Shown here: piece by piece, positions 19,186 to 25,850 of the stretch | Position numbering within the stretch: the stretch's first letter is position 1 | Layout: every line of letters starts with the position of its first letter | Source of the DNA: Mycobacterium sp. 1245111.1 | Lineage (GTDB): Bacteria; Actinomycetota; Actinomycetes; Mycobacteriales; Mycobacteriaceae | Length of the DNA stretch: 64,000 nt | Assembly: GCF_001673405.1 (NCBI RefSeq) | Contig: NZ_LZLV01000112.1 | Location: 362,005 to 426,004 of the forward strand | Direction of reading: 5' to 3' | Notes under the pieces: model-generated | What the model saw: only the letters and a program-made list of their open reading frames with translations | What the model was told of the DNA's origin: nothing | Database searches by the model: none | Translations under genes and position numbers: made by a program

Positions 19186-19482
19186 ATGACACAGGCGCCG
19201 CACAAGACCGAGGCCCCGCACAAGACTGAGCCCGCGCACAAGGCCGAACCCCGCTGGGCGGAACTCTCCGAGGACATCCTCGACTCGATCGAAGCTGGAC
19301 GCAACAGAGGTATAGAGGCGGTCCGCTCGTTCATCGATGAGGTGAATCCCGCAGTCGACGGAGAGTCGGAGCGCAAGACCGTCGTCGACGCGGCGTTGAA
19401 GTTGACCGAAGAGCTGGTCACCACCCAGATCGAGTTCATCCGAAGCGTCGTCCGGAGTGCCGGCAAGGCCGCCAACAAGTAG
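19186..19482 (+). CDS. Small helical protein with HKTE tandem repeats
   Basis: A 98-residue hypothetical protein. It starts with three near-identical six-residue repeats (HKTEAP, HKTEPA, HKAEPR), followed by amphipathic helices WAELSEDILDSIEAGRNRG and VVDAALKLTEELVTTQIEF, and ends in a basic SAGKAANK. The helical part is vaguely phasin-like, but I do not recognise the family. The ATG at 19186 is preferred over the upstream ATG at 19171 because AGGAG lies eight bases before it. A DosR-like box lies 63 bases upstream and a strong hairpin follows the stop, so it looks like a single-gene stress unit. Confidence 0.65.
   Translation: MTQAPHKTEAPHKTEPAHKAEPRWAELSEDILDSIEAGRNRGIEAVRSFIDEVNPAVDGESERKTVVDAALKLTEELVTTQIEFIRSVVRSAGKAANK
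19201..19254 (+). repeat. Three 18-bp tandem repeats inside a coding region
   Basis: Units of 18 bases beginning CACAAGRCYGA start at 19201, 19219 and 19237 and differ at a few positions. They encode the HKTE/HKAE repeats. The 18-base period keeps the frame, so copy number could vary without breaking the gene. Confidence 0.75.
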
Positions 19483-19498
19483 CACCTAACTCCGACCC

Positions 19499-19535
19499 GT
19501 GGCCGTCCATAGCCCCCCATGCTGTGGACGGCCAC
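19499..19535 (+). terminator. 15-bp hairpin terminator
   Basis: GTGGCCGTCCATAGC (19499-19513) pairs with GCTGTGGACGGCCAC (19521-19535) with one G-U pair and a seven-base C-rich loop. It lies 16 bases after the stop of the HKTE-repeat protein. Confidence 0.75.
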
Positions 19536-19580
19536 TTCGGCTATGGTGAGTGCAAGTGCGTTACGCCCGAAAAACACTAC

Positions 19581-19673
19581 TTACCAGTGCACTTCAATGA
19601 TCAAGCCGCGTTGGTCGGGTCGATCGATCGTGGAGCCTTTGACCACCAGCCAGTCTCCCGTCTTTGCCGGCAT
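19581..19673 (-). pseudogene. Truncated DUF1918 protein (Rv0569-like), 30 codons
   Basis: A short minus-strand frame reads MPAKTGDWLVVKGSTIDRPD and continues QRGLIIEVHW to a TAA. This is recognisably the N-terminal half of the DUF1918 domain found in Rv0569 and Rv2302 of M. tuberculosis, where proteins run to 80-90 residues and continue with a PPY-VRW motif. None of the three frames downstream restores that motif, so the gene is truncated or decayed rather than simply frameshifted. A GGAGGG sequence lies upstream. Rv0569 is a DosR-regulon gene, which fits the neighbouring DosR-like boxes. The remaining part of the 19483-19897 gap shows no other gene. Confidence 0.6.
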
Positions 19674-19751
19674 GACCGCTTCTTCCCTCCGATTGTCCAT
19701 CGCCGCAGGCGGGCGAGCTGCCGGCATGAGGTCATCGGGCCTTCAACGTCA

Positions 19752-19766
19752 CGGCCGAAAGGCCCC
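19752..19766 (-). promoter_or_regulatory. Weak DosR-like box
   Basis: On the minus strand GGGGCCTTTCGGCCG lies 79 bases upstream of the truncated DUF1918 start. It resembles the GC-rich variant of the DosR box, with about ten of fourteen core positions conserved. It is supported mainly by its context. Confidence 0.3.
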
Positions 19767-19897
19767 TGCTGTCAGAGGCTTCCGCGAGTCCACTGCGACC
19801 GCGAAGGCCCCGCCCAGTCGGTGGCTTTGCGCACTATAGGGTCCGATCCGGTAATGGTCGAATGAGTTCACGCGAATCATTCACCCAGGAGGCTGAC

Positions 19898-20167
19898 ATG
19901 CGATCGTCACGGCTGTGGAGCTACTTGCCGATAGGCCAATCTGCCTCGCACGTCAAGCTTTTCGAGGTAAGGGACCTTCTGCACGAGGGACGAACGGCTC
20001 GCGTGCCTATCACTTCGATCGGAACGATCGTGGCCGGGTGGTTGGCCGACTTGGATGTCAGCAGTCCATTGGTCGACGATCTGACGCGAGCGGTTCAAAA
20101 CGGCGACTGGCCGGCCGCCTACGCCGTCGGTGAGCATCTCTCGGTTCACGTCGCGGTTGCGGCTTGA
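19898..20167 (+). CDS. Hypothetical 89-residue protein
   Basis: The ATG at 19898 is preceded by a strong AGGAGG site, which argues for a real gene and against the longer frame from 19862. The protein begins MRSSRLWSYLPIGQ and continues with VKLFEVRDLLHEGRTARVP and a helical end (LVDDLTRAVQNGDWPAAYAVGEHLS). No signal peptide, membrane segment or known domain is seen. It lies among genes carrying DosR-like boxes and is convergent with the DUF5709 gene, nine bases away. Function unknown. Confidence 0.6.
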   Translation: MRSSRLWSYLPIGQSASHVKLFEVRDLLHEGRTARVPITSIGTIVAGWLADLDVSSPLVDDLTRAVQNGDWPAAYAVGEHLSVHVAVAA

Positions 20168-20176
20168 ACGACCGGC

Positions 20177-20629
20177 TCACTCCTCGATTTCGATGATGTG
20201 GATCGCCGCCTCTTCAGCACTGGCCGCGCCACCGCAGATGCCGACATCCTCGGCGACCATTTCCGCCTCGGTGTCCTCGCCAAATCCCTGGTCGGGTGCG
20301 ACAAGCCGACCACCGCGGACACCGCCGGCTTCACTCGGTTCGGGAAACTCGGCTTCGCGTTCAGCCGCATCTGAGCGAACGCTCTCGCCCTCGTCGAGCC
20401 AGACGTTCAGCCGCGACGCCGGATCCTGCTCCTCCTCGGCAAGAAGCTCGTCCAAGCTCGAGGTCGGTCCGAAAGCGCTCCTGCCGTAAGGCTGCTCCGG
20501 TGGCGAGTAGCCCTCATCGAGTACGTCGTCGACGCCGCGATCGATGAGTGTGTCTTCGGGTTGCAGCTGATCGTCGTCGTCCCCGCTGTATTCACCCGCC
20601 GCCGGGCCCGGGTCATAGTGAGTACTCAT
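20177..20629 (-). CDS. DUF5709 acidic protein
   Basis: A 150-residue, strongly acidic and probably disordered protein. The pattern DTLIDRGVDDVLDEGYSPPE followed by SLDELLAEEEQDPASRL is the DUF5709 signature of actinobacteria. The C-terminus ends in a short acidic stretch IHIIEIEE. Function is unknown. The ATG at 20629 lies seven bases after the stop of the upstream phosphoribosyltransferase gene, so the two form one unit, probably driven from the DosR-like box at 21457. A second, shorter protein of similar composition is encoded at 23908. Confidence 0.75.
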   Translation of the reverse strand: MSTHYDPGPAAGEYSGDDDDQLQPEDTLIDRGVDDVLDEGYSPPEQPYGRSAFGPTSSLDELLAEEEQDPASRLNVWLDEGESVRSDAAEREAEFPEPSEAGGVRGGRLVAPDQGFGEDTEAEMVAEDVGICGGAASAEEAAIHIIEIEE

Positions 20630-20636
20630 CGCTGAA

Positions 20637-21398
20637 TCAATTGCTGGTGATTGCTTGAGGGGTGGCCAACGGCACATCTCCGGCGAGGACCCTGATCTCT
20701 TCATCGCAGACCGGGGTTTTGTCACCCGTGACGTGGCGCGATGGAATTGGTGAGCGGTCGTGGGAGGCGGCGAGCAGCGCGACGATGTCGCTGTCGGTCG
20801 TGCGACGAAACCTGCGGTAGCCAGTGCTCGTCTTCGCAAAGAAATAGAACGGTGGCGTTTCCAAGCACACCACGTTGTCGGCGTACGAGCGGGTCGACTG
20901 TACCGCCTCGGGCGAGCCCAACGGCGCCGCGAAGACGACACGCGCCGCGCCCTGGGCGCGTGCTGCCGCACATGCCGCCCTGGCCACGATCCCGGTGGCC
21001 ACCCCGTCATCGACGATCAGGGCGGTGCGGTCGGCAAGCGAAATGCGCTCGCGCCCGTCGCGATAATGCGTGACCTGCCGTTCCAGTTCGGAGCGTTCGG
21101 CGTCGTCCACTTGCGTGATGTCGGCTTCGGTCAGCCCGATCCGTTTGACCAGGGCGGCGTTGAGAACCCGAATCCCGCCCTCGGCAATAGCGCCGAACGC
21201 GCACTCGGTCTCGAACGGTACCGGCAGCTCACGGACGACAAGGAAGTCAAGTGGTGCGCCAAACGCCTTGGCGACCTCGTAGGCCACGGGCACGCCTCCG
21301 CGCGGCAAGCCCAGCACGACGAGGTCGTCACCGCGCAGCCATTCGAGATGACGAGCCAGTCGGCGTCCGGCTTCCGCGTGGTCGTGGAATAACTGCAT
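20637..21398 (-). CDS. Phosphoribosyltransferase-domain protein
   Basis: A 253-residue protein of the type I PRTase fold. The hood region LVVLGLPRGGVPVAYEVAKAF is typical of the group found at the N-terminus of Rv0571c and Rv2030c. The PRPP-binding loop is ALIVDDGVATGI (residues 126-137). The linked dienelactone hydrolase or erythromycin-esterase-like domain seen in those DosR-regulon proteins is absent here; instead a short tail ends in VPLATPQAITSN. The substrate is unknown. The ATG at 21398 gives MQLFHDHAEAGRRLARHL. A DosR-like box lies about 60 bases upstream and DUF5709 follows in the same unit. Confidence 0.8.
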   Translation of the reverse strand: MQLFHDHAEAGRRLARHLEWLRGDDLVVLGLPRGGVPVAYEVAKAFGAPLDFLVVRELPVPFETECAFGAIAEGGIRVLNAALVKRIGLTEADITQVDDAERSELERQVTHYRDGRERISLADRTALIVDDGVATGIVARAACAAARAQGAARVVFAAPLGSPEAVQSTRSYADNVVCLETPPFYFFAKTSTGYRRFRRTTDSDIVALLAASHDRSPIPSRHVTGDKTPVCDEEIRVLAGDVPLATPQAITSN

Positions 21399-21456
21399 AT
21401 CCCGAGTCTGACGCGCTGGTGGGTCGGATCGAAGAGTCCTTCGACCTCTGTCACGC

Positions 21457-21472
21457 GGGGACCAACGTCCCC
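21457..21472 (-). promoter_or_regulatory. DosR-like box upstream of the phosphoribosyltransferase
   Basis: GGGGACCAACGTCCCC is a near-perfect dyad keeping both GGGAC and GTCCC half-sites of the DosR consensus with the correct four-base centre. It lies 59 bases before the ATG at 21398. A weaker related half-site (AAGGACTCTTC on the minus strand, near 21435) lies closer to the gene. Confidence 0.6.
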
Positions 21473-21495
21473 GGGCCAACTAGATGGCCGCCGGC

Positions 21496-22794
21496 CTAGA
21501 ACTCGGCGATCGCGTGCTCCAGGCGTTCGGCCAGCCGGGCCTGCGCCTCGGCGCGGCGAGTCGGCAGGTGCTGCGACGGGAAAGGTGTTGACACCGGCTC
21601 ATATTCGCGCAAGGTGCGGCGTGCCACCGTCATCTTGTGCAACTCGGTGGCGCCGTCGGCGATGCCCAACGACTCCGCGGCGATCATCATCTTGATGAAC
21701 GGCATCTCGTTGGACACCCCGAGCGCGCCGTGCAGATGCAACGCGCGCTGGACCACGTCGTGCAGCACCGTGGGCATTGCGACCTTGACCGCCGCGATGT
21801 CGCGGCGCACCTTCTGGTAGTCGTGATGCTTGTCGATCAGCCAGGCCGTGCGCAGCACCAGCAGCCGGAACTGCTCGATCTGGATCCAGCTGTCGGCGAT
21901 CTTCTCTTGTGTCATCTGGAAATTCGACAGCGGACCCATCCGGGTCTGACGCGACACCGCGCGCTCGCACATCATGTCGAATGCCCGACGGGCCAACGCG
22001 ATCGTGCGCATGGCGTGATGGATGCGGCCGCCGCCCAGCCGGGTCTGCGCGATCGCGAAGGCCTCGCCCTCGCCGCCGAGAATGTGGTCGGCGGGCACCC
22101 GGACGTCGGCGTAGCGGACGTAGCCGTGGGTGGCGTGCGACTCGGTGCCGACCCCGACGTTGCGGATGATCTCGACGCCCGGTGTCTCGGCGGGAACGAT
22201 GAACAGCGACATTTTGTCGCGCGTGCGTGCGTCGGGATTGGTGACGGCCATGACGATGTAGAACGTCGCGTGCCGGGCGTTGGTGGAAAACCACTTCTCG
22301 CCGTTGATCACCCACTCCCCATCTCCTGAGCCGTCGCGCTCGGCGCGGGTGACGAACAGACCCGGGTCGGAACCGCCTTGCGGTTCGGTCATCGAGTAGC
22401 ACGAGGTGATCTCGCCGTCCAGCAGCGGCCGCAGGTAGCGCGTCTTCTGCTCGGGAGTGCCGAACAGGGCCAGGATCTCGGCGTTGCCGGAATCGGGTGC
22501 CTGCGAGCCGAAGACCGACGGGGCCCAGCGGGACCGACCGAGGATCTCGTTGAGCAGCGCGAGCTTGACCTGGCCGTAGCCCTGCCCGCCCAGTTCAGGC
22601 TTGAGATGGGCGGCCCACAACCCGTGTTCGCGCACCTGTTGCTGCAGCGGCCGCAGGATCGCCATGGTCTCGGCGTCCTTCTTGTCGTACGGGTCGAGCG
22701 ACACGAGGTCGAGGGGTTCGAGCTCGTTGACCATGAATTCTTCGACCCAGTCCAGTTTCTGCTGGTACTCGGGGTCGGTTTCGAAGTCCCACAC
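21496..22794 (-). CDS. fadE1: Acyl-CoA dehydrogenase FadE1
   Basis: A 432-residue flavin-dependent acyl-CoA dehydrogenase for fatty-acid beta-oxidation. The GTG start at 22794 gives the N-terminus MWDFETDPEYQQKLDWVEEF, matching Rv0131c. Motifs in order: LGGQGYGQVKLALLNE, CYSMTEPQGGSDP (FAD/substrate loop), WVINGEKWFSTNA, IAQTRLGGGRIHHAMRT and the C-terminal LHGALGVSNEMP. The protein is of the long-chain/ACAD10-11-like type. It is divergent from the GNAT gene with only 28 bases between starts. The F420-dependent fgd2 that follows in M. tuberculosis is absent. Confidence 0.92.
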   Translation of the reverse strand: MWDFETDPEYQQKLDWVEEFMVNELEPLDLVSLDPYDKKDAETMAILRPLQQQVREHGLWAAHLKPELGGQGYGQVKLALLNEILGRSRWAPSVFGSQAPDSGNAEILALFGTPEQKTRYLRPLLDGEITSCYSMTEPQGGSDPGLFVTRAERDGSGDGEWVINGEKWFSTNARHATFYIVMAVTNPDARTRDKMSLFIVPAETPGVEIIRNVGVGTESHATHGYVRYADVRVPADHILGGEGEAFAIAQTRLGGGRIHHAMRTIALARRAFDMMCERAVSRQTRMGPLSNFQMTQEKIADSWIQIEQFRLLVLRTAWLIDKHHDYQKVRRDIAAVKVAMPTVLHDVVQRALHLHGALGVSNEMPFIKMMIAAESLGIADGATELHKMTVARRTLREYEPVSTPFPSQHLPTRRAEAQARLAERLEHAIAEF

Positions 22795-22822
22795 GAGTTG
22801 GACGCTACTACTCTGGCTGCCG

Positions 22823-23437
22823 ATGACAATCAATACGCGTCCCGGGCAGAAGGCCGACGTCTCCGAGCTGTCCCACGCCCTCGGCAGGGCGTTTTTCGAC
22901 GACCCCGTGTCGATCTGGATCATGCCCGACGAGCGGGCGCGGACCAAGAACCTGCGGAAGTTCTTCGCGACCGTCACCCGCCATCATCATCTGGCCGGCG
23001 GCGGTGTCGAGGTGGCCACCGACGGGTCGACGATCGGCGCGGCTGCGCTGTGGGACCCGCCCGGGCGGTGGAAGCAGTCGGGTCGTGAACAGCTGATGAT
23101 GCTGCCGTCGTTCCTCCTCGGATTCGGACCGCGGCTAACGACGGGTCGCAAGCTCGGCGCACTCCTCGAGCAGATGAAGTCGCATCACCCGGAGGAGCCG
23201 CACTGGTATCTGGCGGTGATCGGCAGCGACACCTCGGTCCGCGGCAAAGGCTATGGGCAGGCGCTGATGCAGTCGCGCCTCGACCGCGTCGACGCCGAAC
23301 ACGCCCCCGCGTATCTGGAGTCGAGCAAGGCCGAAAACGTGCCCTACTACCAGCGATTCGGCTTCGAGGTGACGGGCGAACTCGTCATTCCGGGCGGCGG
23401 CCCGACACTATGGCCGATGTGGCGAAAGCCGCGATAG
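22823..23437 (+). CDS. GNAT-family N-acetyltransferase (Rv0133-like)
   Basis: A 204-residue acetyltransferase. The acetyl-CoA loop is visible in VRGKGYGQALMQSRLDRVD (the R/QxxGxG/A motif), with LESSKAENVPYYQRFGFEVTGE after it, as in typical GNAT C-termini. The N-terminus ADVSELSHALGRAFFDDPVSIWIMPDE is typical of the actinobacterial subgroup. The substrate is unknown. Gene order (fadE1 then this gene) follows M. tuberculosis once fgd2 is removed. Confidence 0.88.
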   Translation: MTINTRPGQKADVSELSHALGRAFFDDPVSIWIMPDERARTKNLRKFFATVTRHHHLAGGGVEVATDGSTIGAAALWDPPGRWKQSGREQLMMLPSFLLGFGPRLTTGRKLGALLEQMKSHHPEEPHWYLAVIGSDTSVRGKGYGQALMQSRLDRVDAEHAPAYLESSKAENVPYYQRFGFEVTGELVIPGGGPTLWPMWRKPR

Positions 23438-23458
23438 GTCACTCCAGGGCCGAAAAGC

Positions 23459-23770
23459 TCAGGGACACATGAAGGCGATCGGCGGGCATTCCCGGCGCGT
23501 GATCGCCTCGATGGGCGGATTGTCGCCATCCCAGATCGAGGTCGGCCGGCCCTGCATCGTGACGTTGCCCATCCCGTAGTTGGTCGGGTACCAGGTGTGG
23601 CAGATGTTCCAGTCCCAGTCGATCAACGAGTTGACGACATAGGGCATGTTCTTGGGGTTGCCCGGGCACCAGCGGTGTGGCTCCATCGTGTCGGCTCGAG
23701 CCGTTGCCAGCCCCAAGCCCGCCGAAGCCACCGCGGCCGCGCCGAGGACGGCGACCAGCGCTCTCTTCAT
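23459..23770 (-). CDS. Small secreted protein
   Basis: A 103-residue exported protein. From the ATG at 23770, which has AGAGGTG six bases upstream, it begins MKRALVAVLGAAAVASAGLG and has a signal peptidase site near TARADT. The mature part is rich in Trp, Pro and Asn and has four cysteines (HRWCPG, WNICHTW, RRECPP and the C-terminal MCP), suggesting two disulfide bonds. The pattern DWDWNICHTWYPTNYGMGNV resembles a family of small secreted mycobacterial proteins of unknown function. A GTG at 23779 is an alternative start. Confidence 0.75.
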   Translation of the reverse strand: MKRALVAVLGAAAVASAGLGLATARADTMEPHRWCPGNPKNMPYVVNSLIDWDWNICHTWYPTNYGMGNVTMQGRPTSIWDGDNPPIEAITRRECPPIAFMCP

Positions 23771-23830
23771 GAGCTTCACCTCTTTTCATCCACTTTGCGC
23801 TCATCTTGCGCTCGCGGCTCGGCTTCGCGC

Positions 23831-23848
23831 ATGGGGTGATCACCCCAT
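23831..23848. promoter_or_regulatory. Perfect 18-bp palindrome, operator candidate
   Basis: ATGGGGTGATCACCCCAT reads identically on both strands. It lies in the divergent gap between the secreted-protein gene (start 23770) and the DUF5709-like gene (start 23908), 60 bases from each. That is where an operator for a dimeric regulator would sit. No known regulator is assigned. Confidence 0.5.
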
Positions 23849-23907
23849 ATTTTGCGGTGCCGGCGCAGCCGCTGGGTGTTTAGTCGTCGAAGCGCGAGGG
23901 GAACCGA

Positions 23908-24234
23908 GTGGCCATGACTAGTGAGATCCCTGAAGAAGGCGGACCCGAAGACACGCTGAACCCCAGTGAGTCAACGGACTCCGACGAGCTTCGCAATGAC
24001 GACGGCGACATTGTTGTGGATCCGCCCGAAAGGTGGAGTGAGGCGGACAAGTTCGGGGTGACGCCGCGCGAAGAACGGGAGGGCGAATCCCTCGACGATC
24101 GGCTAGCCGAAGAGGAACCCGATGTGCTTGACGATGTAACAGTCGACGATGAGCGTCCCGTACGCGCGCATCGCGGTCAGATCGACGGGACTCCCGAAGA
24201 CGGTGACTCGCTGTACGAGGTTGTCGACGAATAG
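23908..24234 (+). CDS. Acidic DUF5709-like protein
   Basis: A 108-residue acidic, disordered protein. The stretch FGVTPREEREGESLDDRLAE followed by EEPDV is the conserved core of DUF5709-type actinobacterial proteins. There are no membrane segments. The GTG start at 23908 is favoured because GAGGGG lies six bases upstream; an ATG at 23914 is the alternative. It is related in composition to the protein at 20177-20629. Function unknown. It is convergent with the DUF427 gene, and a hairpin spans both stop codons. Confidence 0.7.
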   Translation: MAMTSEIPEEGGPEDTLNPSESTDSDELRNDDGDIVVDPPERWSEADKFGVTPREEREGESLDDRLAEEEPDVLDDVTVDDERPVRAHRGQIDGTPEDGDSLYEVVDE

Positions 24235-24268
24235 CGGTTCTTACGTTGCGCGGCAACGCCGTTCGCTA
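24232..24268. terminator. Hairpin between convergent genes
   Basis: TAGCG (24232-24236) pairs with CGCTA (24264-24268), and inside it CGTTGC pairs with GCAACG around a three-base loop. It overlaps the stop codons of both convergent genes. There is no U-tract. Confidence 0.45.
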
Positions 24269-25057
24269 TGAGAACGGTGTGACAGGCCGCGGCCGGGGTT
24301 GGCCGTCGACGACGACGTCGACCCGTTCGTTGAAGAATGCGACGTGATCCCGGATGGGCAGCGCCTCACGCAGCGGATCGCGGTAGGTCCAGGCGATGTC
24401 GGCGGGGCCTTCCGGTACTGAGAAGTACGACGCGCGCCCCTTGTAGGCGCAGTCGCTGACGGTGTCGCTCGGTTCGAGATCGACCGCCACGTCCTCGGGC
24501 GGTAGGTAAAAACGGGTCGGCAGCGCGGTTTCGAACAGCAGCAGCGGCCGCGACGACTCGGCCAGCACTCGCCCGCCGGCTTCGATCCGGAGGTGGCGGG
24601 TACTGGCCAGGATGTCGATGCGCTTGAACGGGTCATGTGGGTGCGAAACGATCGGCTCGTCTTCCTCGCGCCAGTCGAAGGCGCTGAAGTCGACGCTGAG
24701 ATGGCCGGCCAGGTCCGGGTCGTCCGGTCTAAACGCGGCCGACGGGCACCGCTTTCCCCCGACGACGACGTCGAACATCTCGCCCGTACAGCTATGCGCG
24801 GCAAAGGGATTCGTCGGCACCAACACCGGCAGGTCGGAGACGTCGTCGACGCGGCCGGACGGTTCGAGCCGCGCGGCAAAATCGGCCTCGGGTATCGCAT
24901 ACGTCGGGACCACCCGCCGCGGCTCCCAGACCAGCAGCCCGTCGACGGTGTCGGCTACCAGCTCGCCGTCCAGATACAGCCGGAGCCGCTTCTCGGTCGG
25001 CTCGTAGCGCAGCGACGGCAACGCGCCGCCGAGCAGGTCTCGCATCCTGGTGCCCAT
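24266..25057 (-). CDS. DUF427 protein with two domains
   Basis: A 263-residue protein with two DUF427 beta-tent domains, roughly residues 20-120 and 150-240. Each carries the recognisable pattern: RLRLYLDGELVADTVDGLLVWEP with VPTYAIPEADF in the first, and LRIEAGGRVLAESSRPLLLFE with TRFYLPPEDV and DCAYKGRASYFSV in the second. The CxYKG segment is typical of single-domain DUF427 proteins. Function is unknown. A single-domain DUF427 protein is encoded at 43564. Confidence 0.82.
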   Translation of the reverse strand: MGTRMRDLLGGALPSLRYEPTEKRLRLYLDGELVADTVDGLLVWEPRRVVPTYAIPEADFAARLEPSGRVDDVSDLPVLVPTNPFAAHSCTGEMFDVVVGGKRCPSAAFRPDDPDLAGHLSVDFSAFDWREEDEPIVSHPHDPFKRIDILASTRHLRIEAGGRVLAESSRPLLLFETALPTRFYLPPEDVAVDLEPSDTVSDCAYKGRASYFSVPEGPADIAWTYRDPLREALPIRDHVAFFNERVDVVVDGQPRPRPVTPFS

Positions 25058-25106
25058 CGCTCCATCATGGCGCGTTGCTGCGGTGCGCGGAAAACGTCGA
25101 GGGCGC

Positions 25107-25781
25107 TTAGGGCTTGCTGCGCCAGCCGTTGATGCCGATGACGATCATCCGCAACTGTTTGACCGCGGTCTGGCGGATCTCGTCGATCGCCTCGGGGCTC
25201 TGCGCGTCCTCGAGCGCCTCGGCGATCACGATCATCGAGTTCACAAATAGCTGTGCCAGGACGTTGAGGTCGTCGGTGCTCCAGGTGTTCAGCCCCGGGA
25301 ACCGTGCGAGGTCGGTGGCCAACTCGGACGTGACGAGCCGGAACTCGGTGCGGATGGCGTATCGCAGCACGGTCACGCCGCTGGAGCGCTCGCGTCCGAT
25401 GAAGCGCCAGTGCTCGCGGCGTTCGGTGACGCTGGCGACGACGATCTCGACGGACGACTCGATCACCCGGTTGGGGTCCAGCTTGCCGGCCCGGGCGCCG
25501 CGCAGCATGTCGCGCAAGGTCCGGAATGACTCGTCGATCAGGACCAGCCCGAGCGCTTCCATCGACTCGAAGTGGCGATAGAACGCCCCGGGAACGATGC
25601 CCGCTTCCCGGGTGACCTCGCGCAGGCTCAGGCCGCTGAAACTGCGCTCGTCGAGAAGCTTGAGTGCCGCAGCGACAATGGCCCGCCGGGTCGCTTCTTT
25701 GCGTTCCTCGCGGGAGGGTCCTTCGCGGCTGCGGCCGCGAGTCGATCGGTGCGGCCGTGAGCTAGGCGCACGACTGTTCAC
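25107..25781 (-). CDS. TetR-family regulator of the desaturase module
   Basis: A 224-residue TetR regulator. After a basic disordered N-terminus, the HTH domain reads RRAIVAAALKLLDERSFSGL, then SLREVTREAGIVPGAFYRHF, the canonical TetR pattern. The rest is a helical ligand domain. The gene is divergent from the ferredoxin reductase and desaturase genes, an arrangement like Pseudomonas DesT-desCB, so it may repress them in response to acyl-CoA. The GTG start at 25781 lies inside a TTCAC-TAT-GTGAA dyad, suggesting autoregulation. This position has no counterpart in the Rv0133-Rv0134 region of M. tuberculosis. Confidence 0.85.
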   Translation of the reverse strand: MNSRAPSSRPHRSTRGRSREGPSREERKEATRRAIVAAALKLLDERSFSGLSLREVTREAGIVPGAFYRHFESMEALGLVLIDESFRTLRDMLRGARAGKLDPNRVIESSVEIVVASVTERREHWRFIGRERSSGVTVLRYAIRTEFRLVTSELATDLARFPGLNTWSTDDLNVLAQLFVNSMIVIAEALEDAQSPEAIDEIRQTAVKQLRMIVIGINGWRSKP

Positions 25782-25789
25782 TATGTGAA
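25777..25789. promoter_or_regulatory. TTCAC-n3-GTGAA dyad, TetR operator candidate
   Basis: TTCACTATGTGAA overlaps the GTG start of the TetR gene and lies 62 bases before the reductase start. A partial second copy (GTTCACTC) occurs at 25853. This placement would let the regulator block both divergent promoters. Confidence 0.5.
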
Positions 25790-25850
25790 GCCTAACACAG
25801 ACCTGCGGAAACCCTTGACGAACAGGGTCGCGTGCCCGCACTGTATACAC

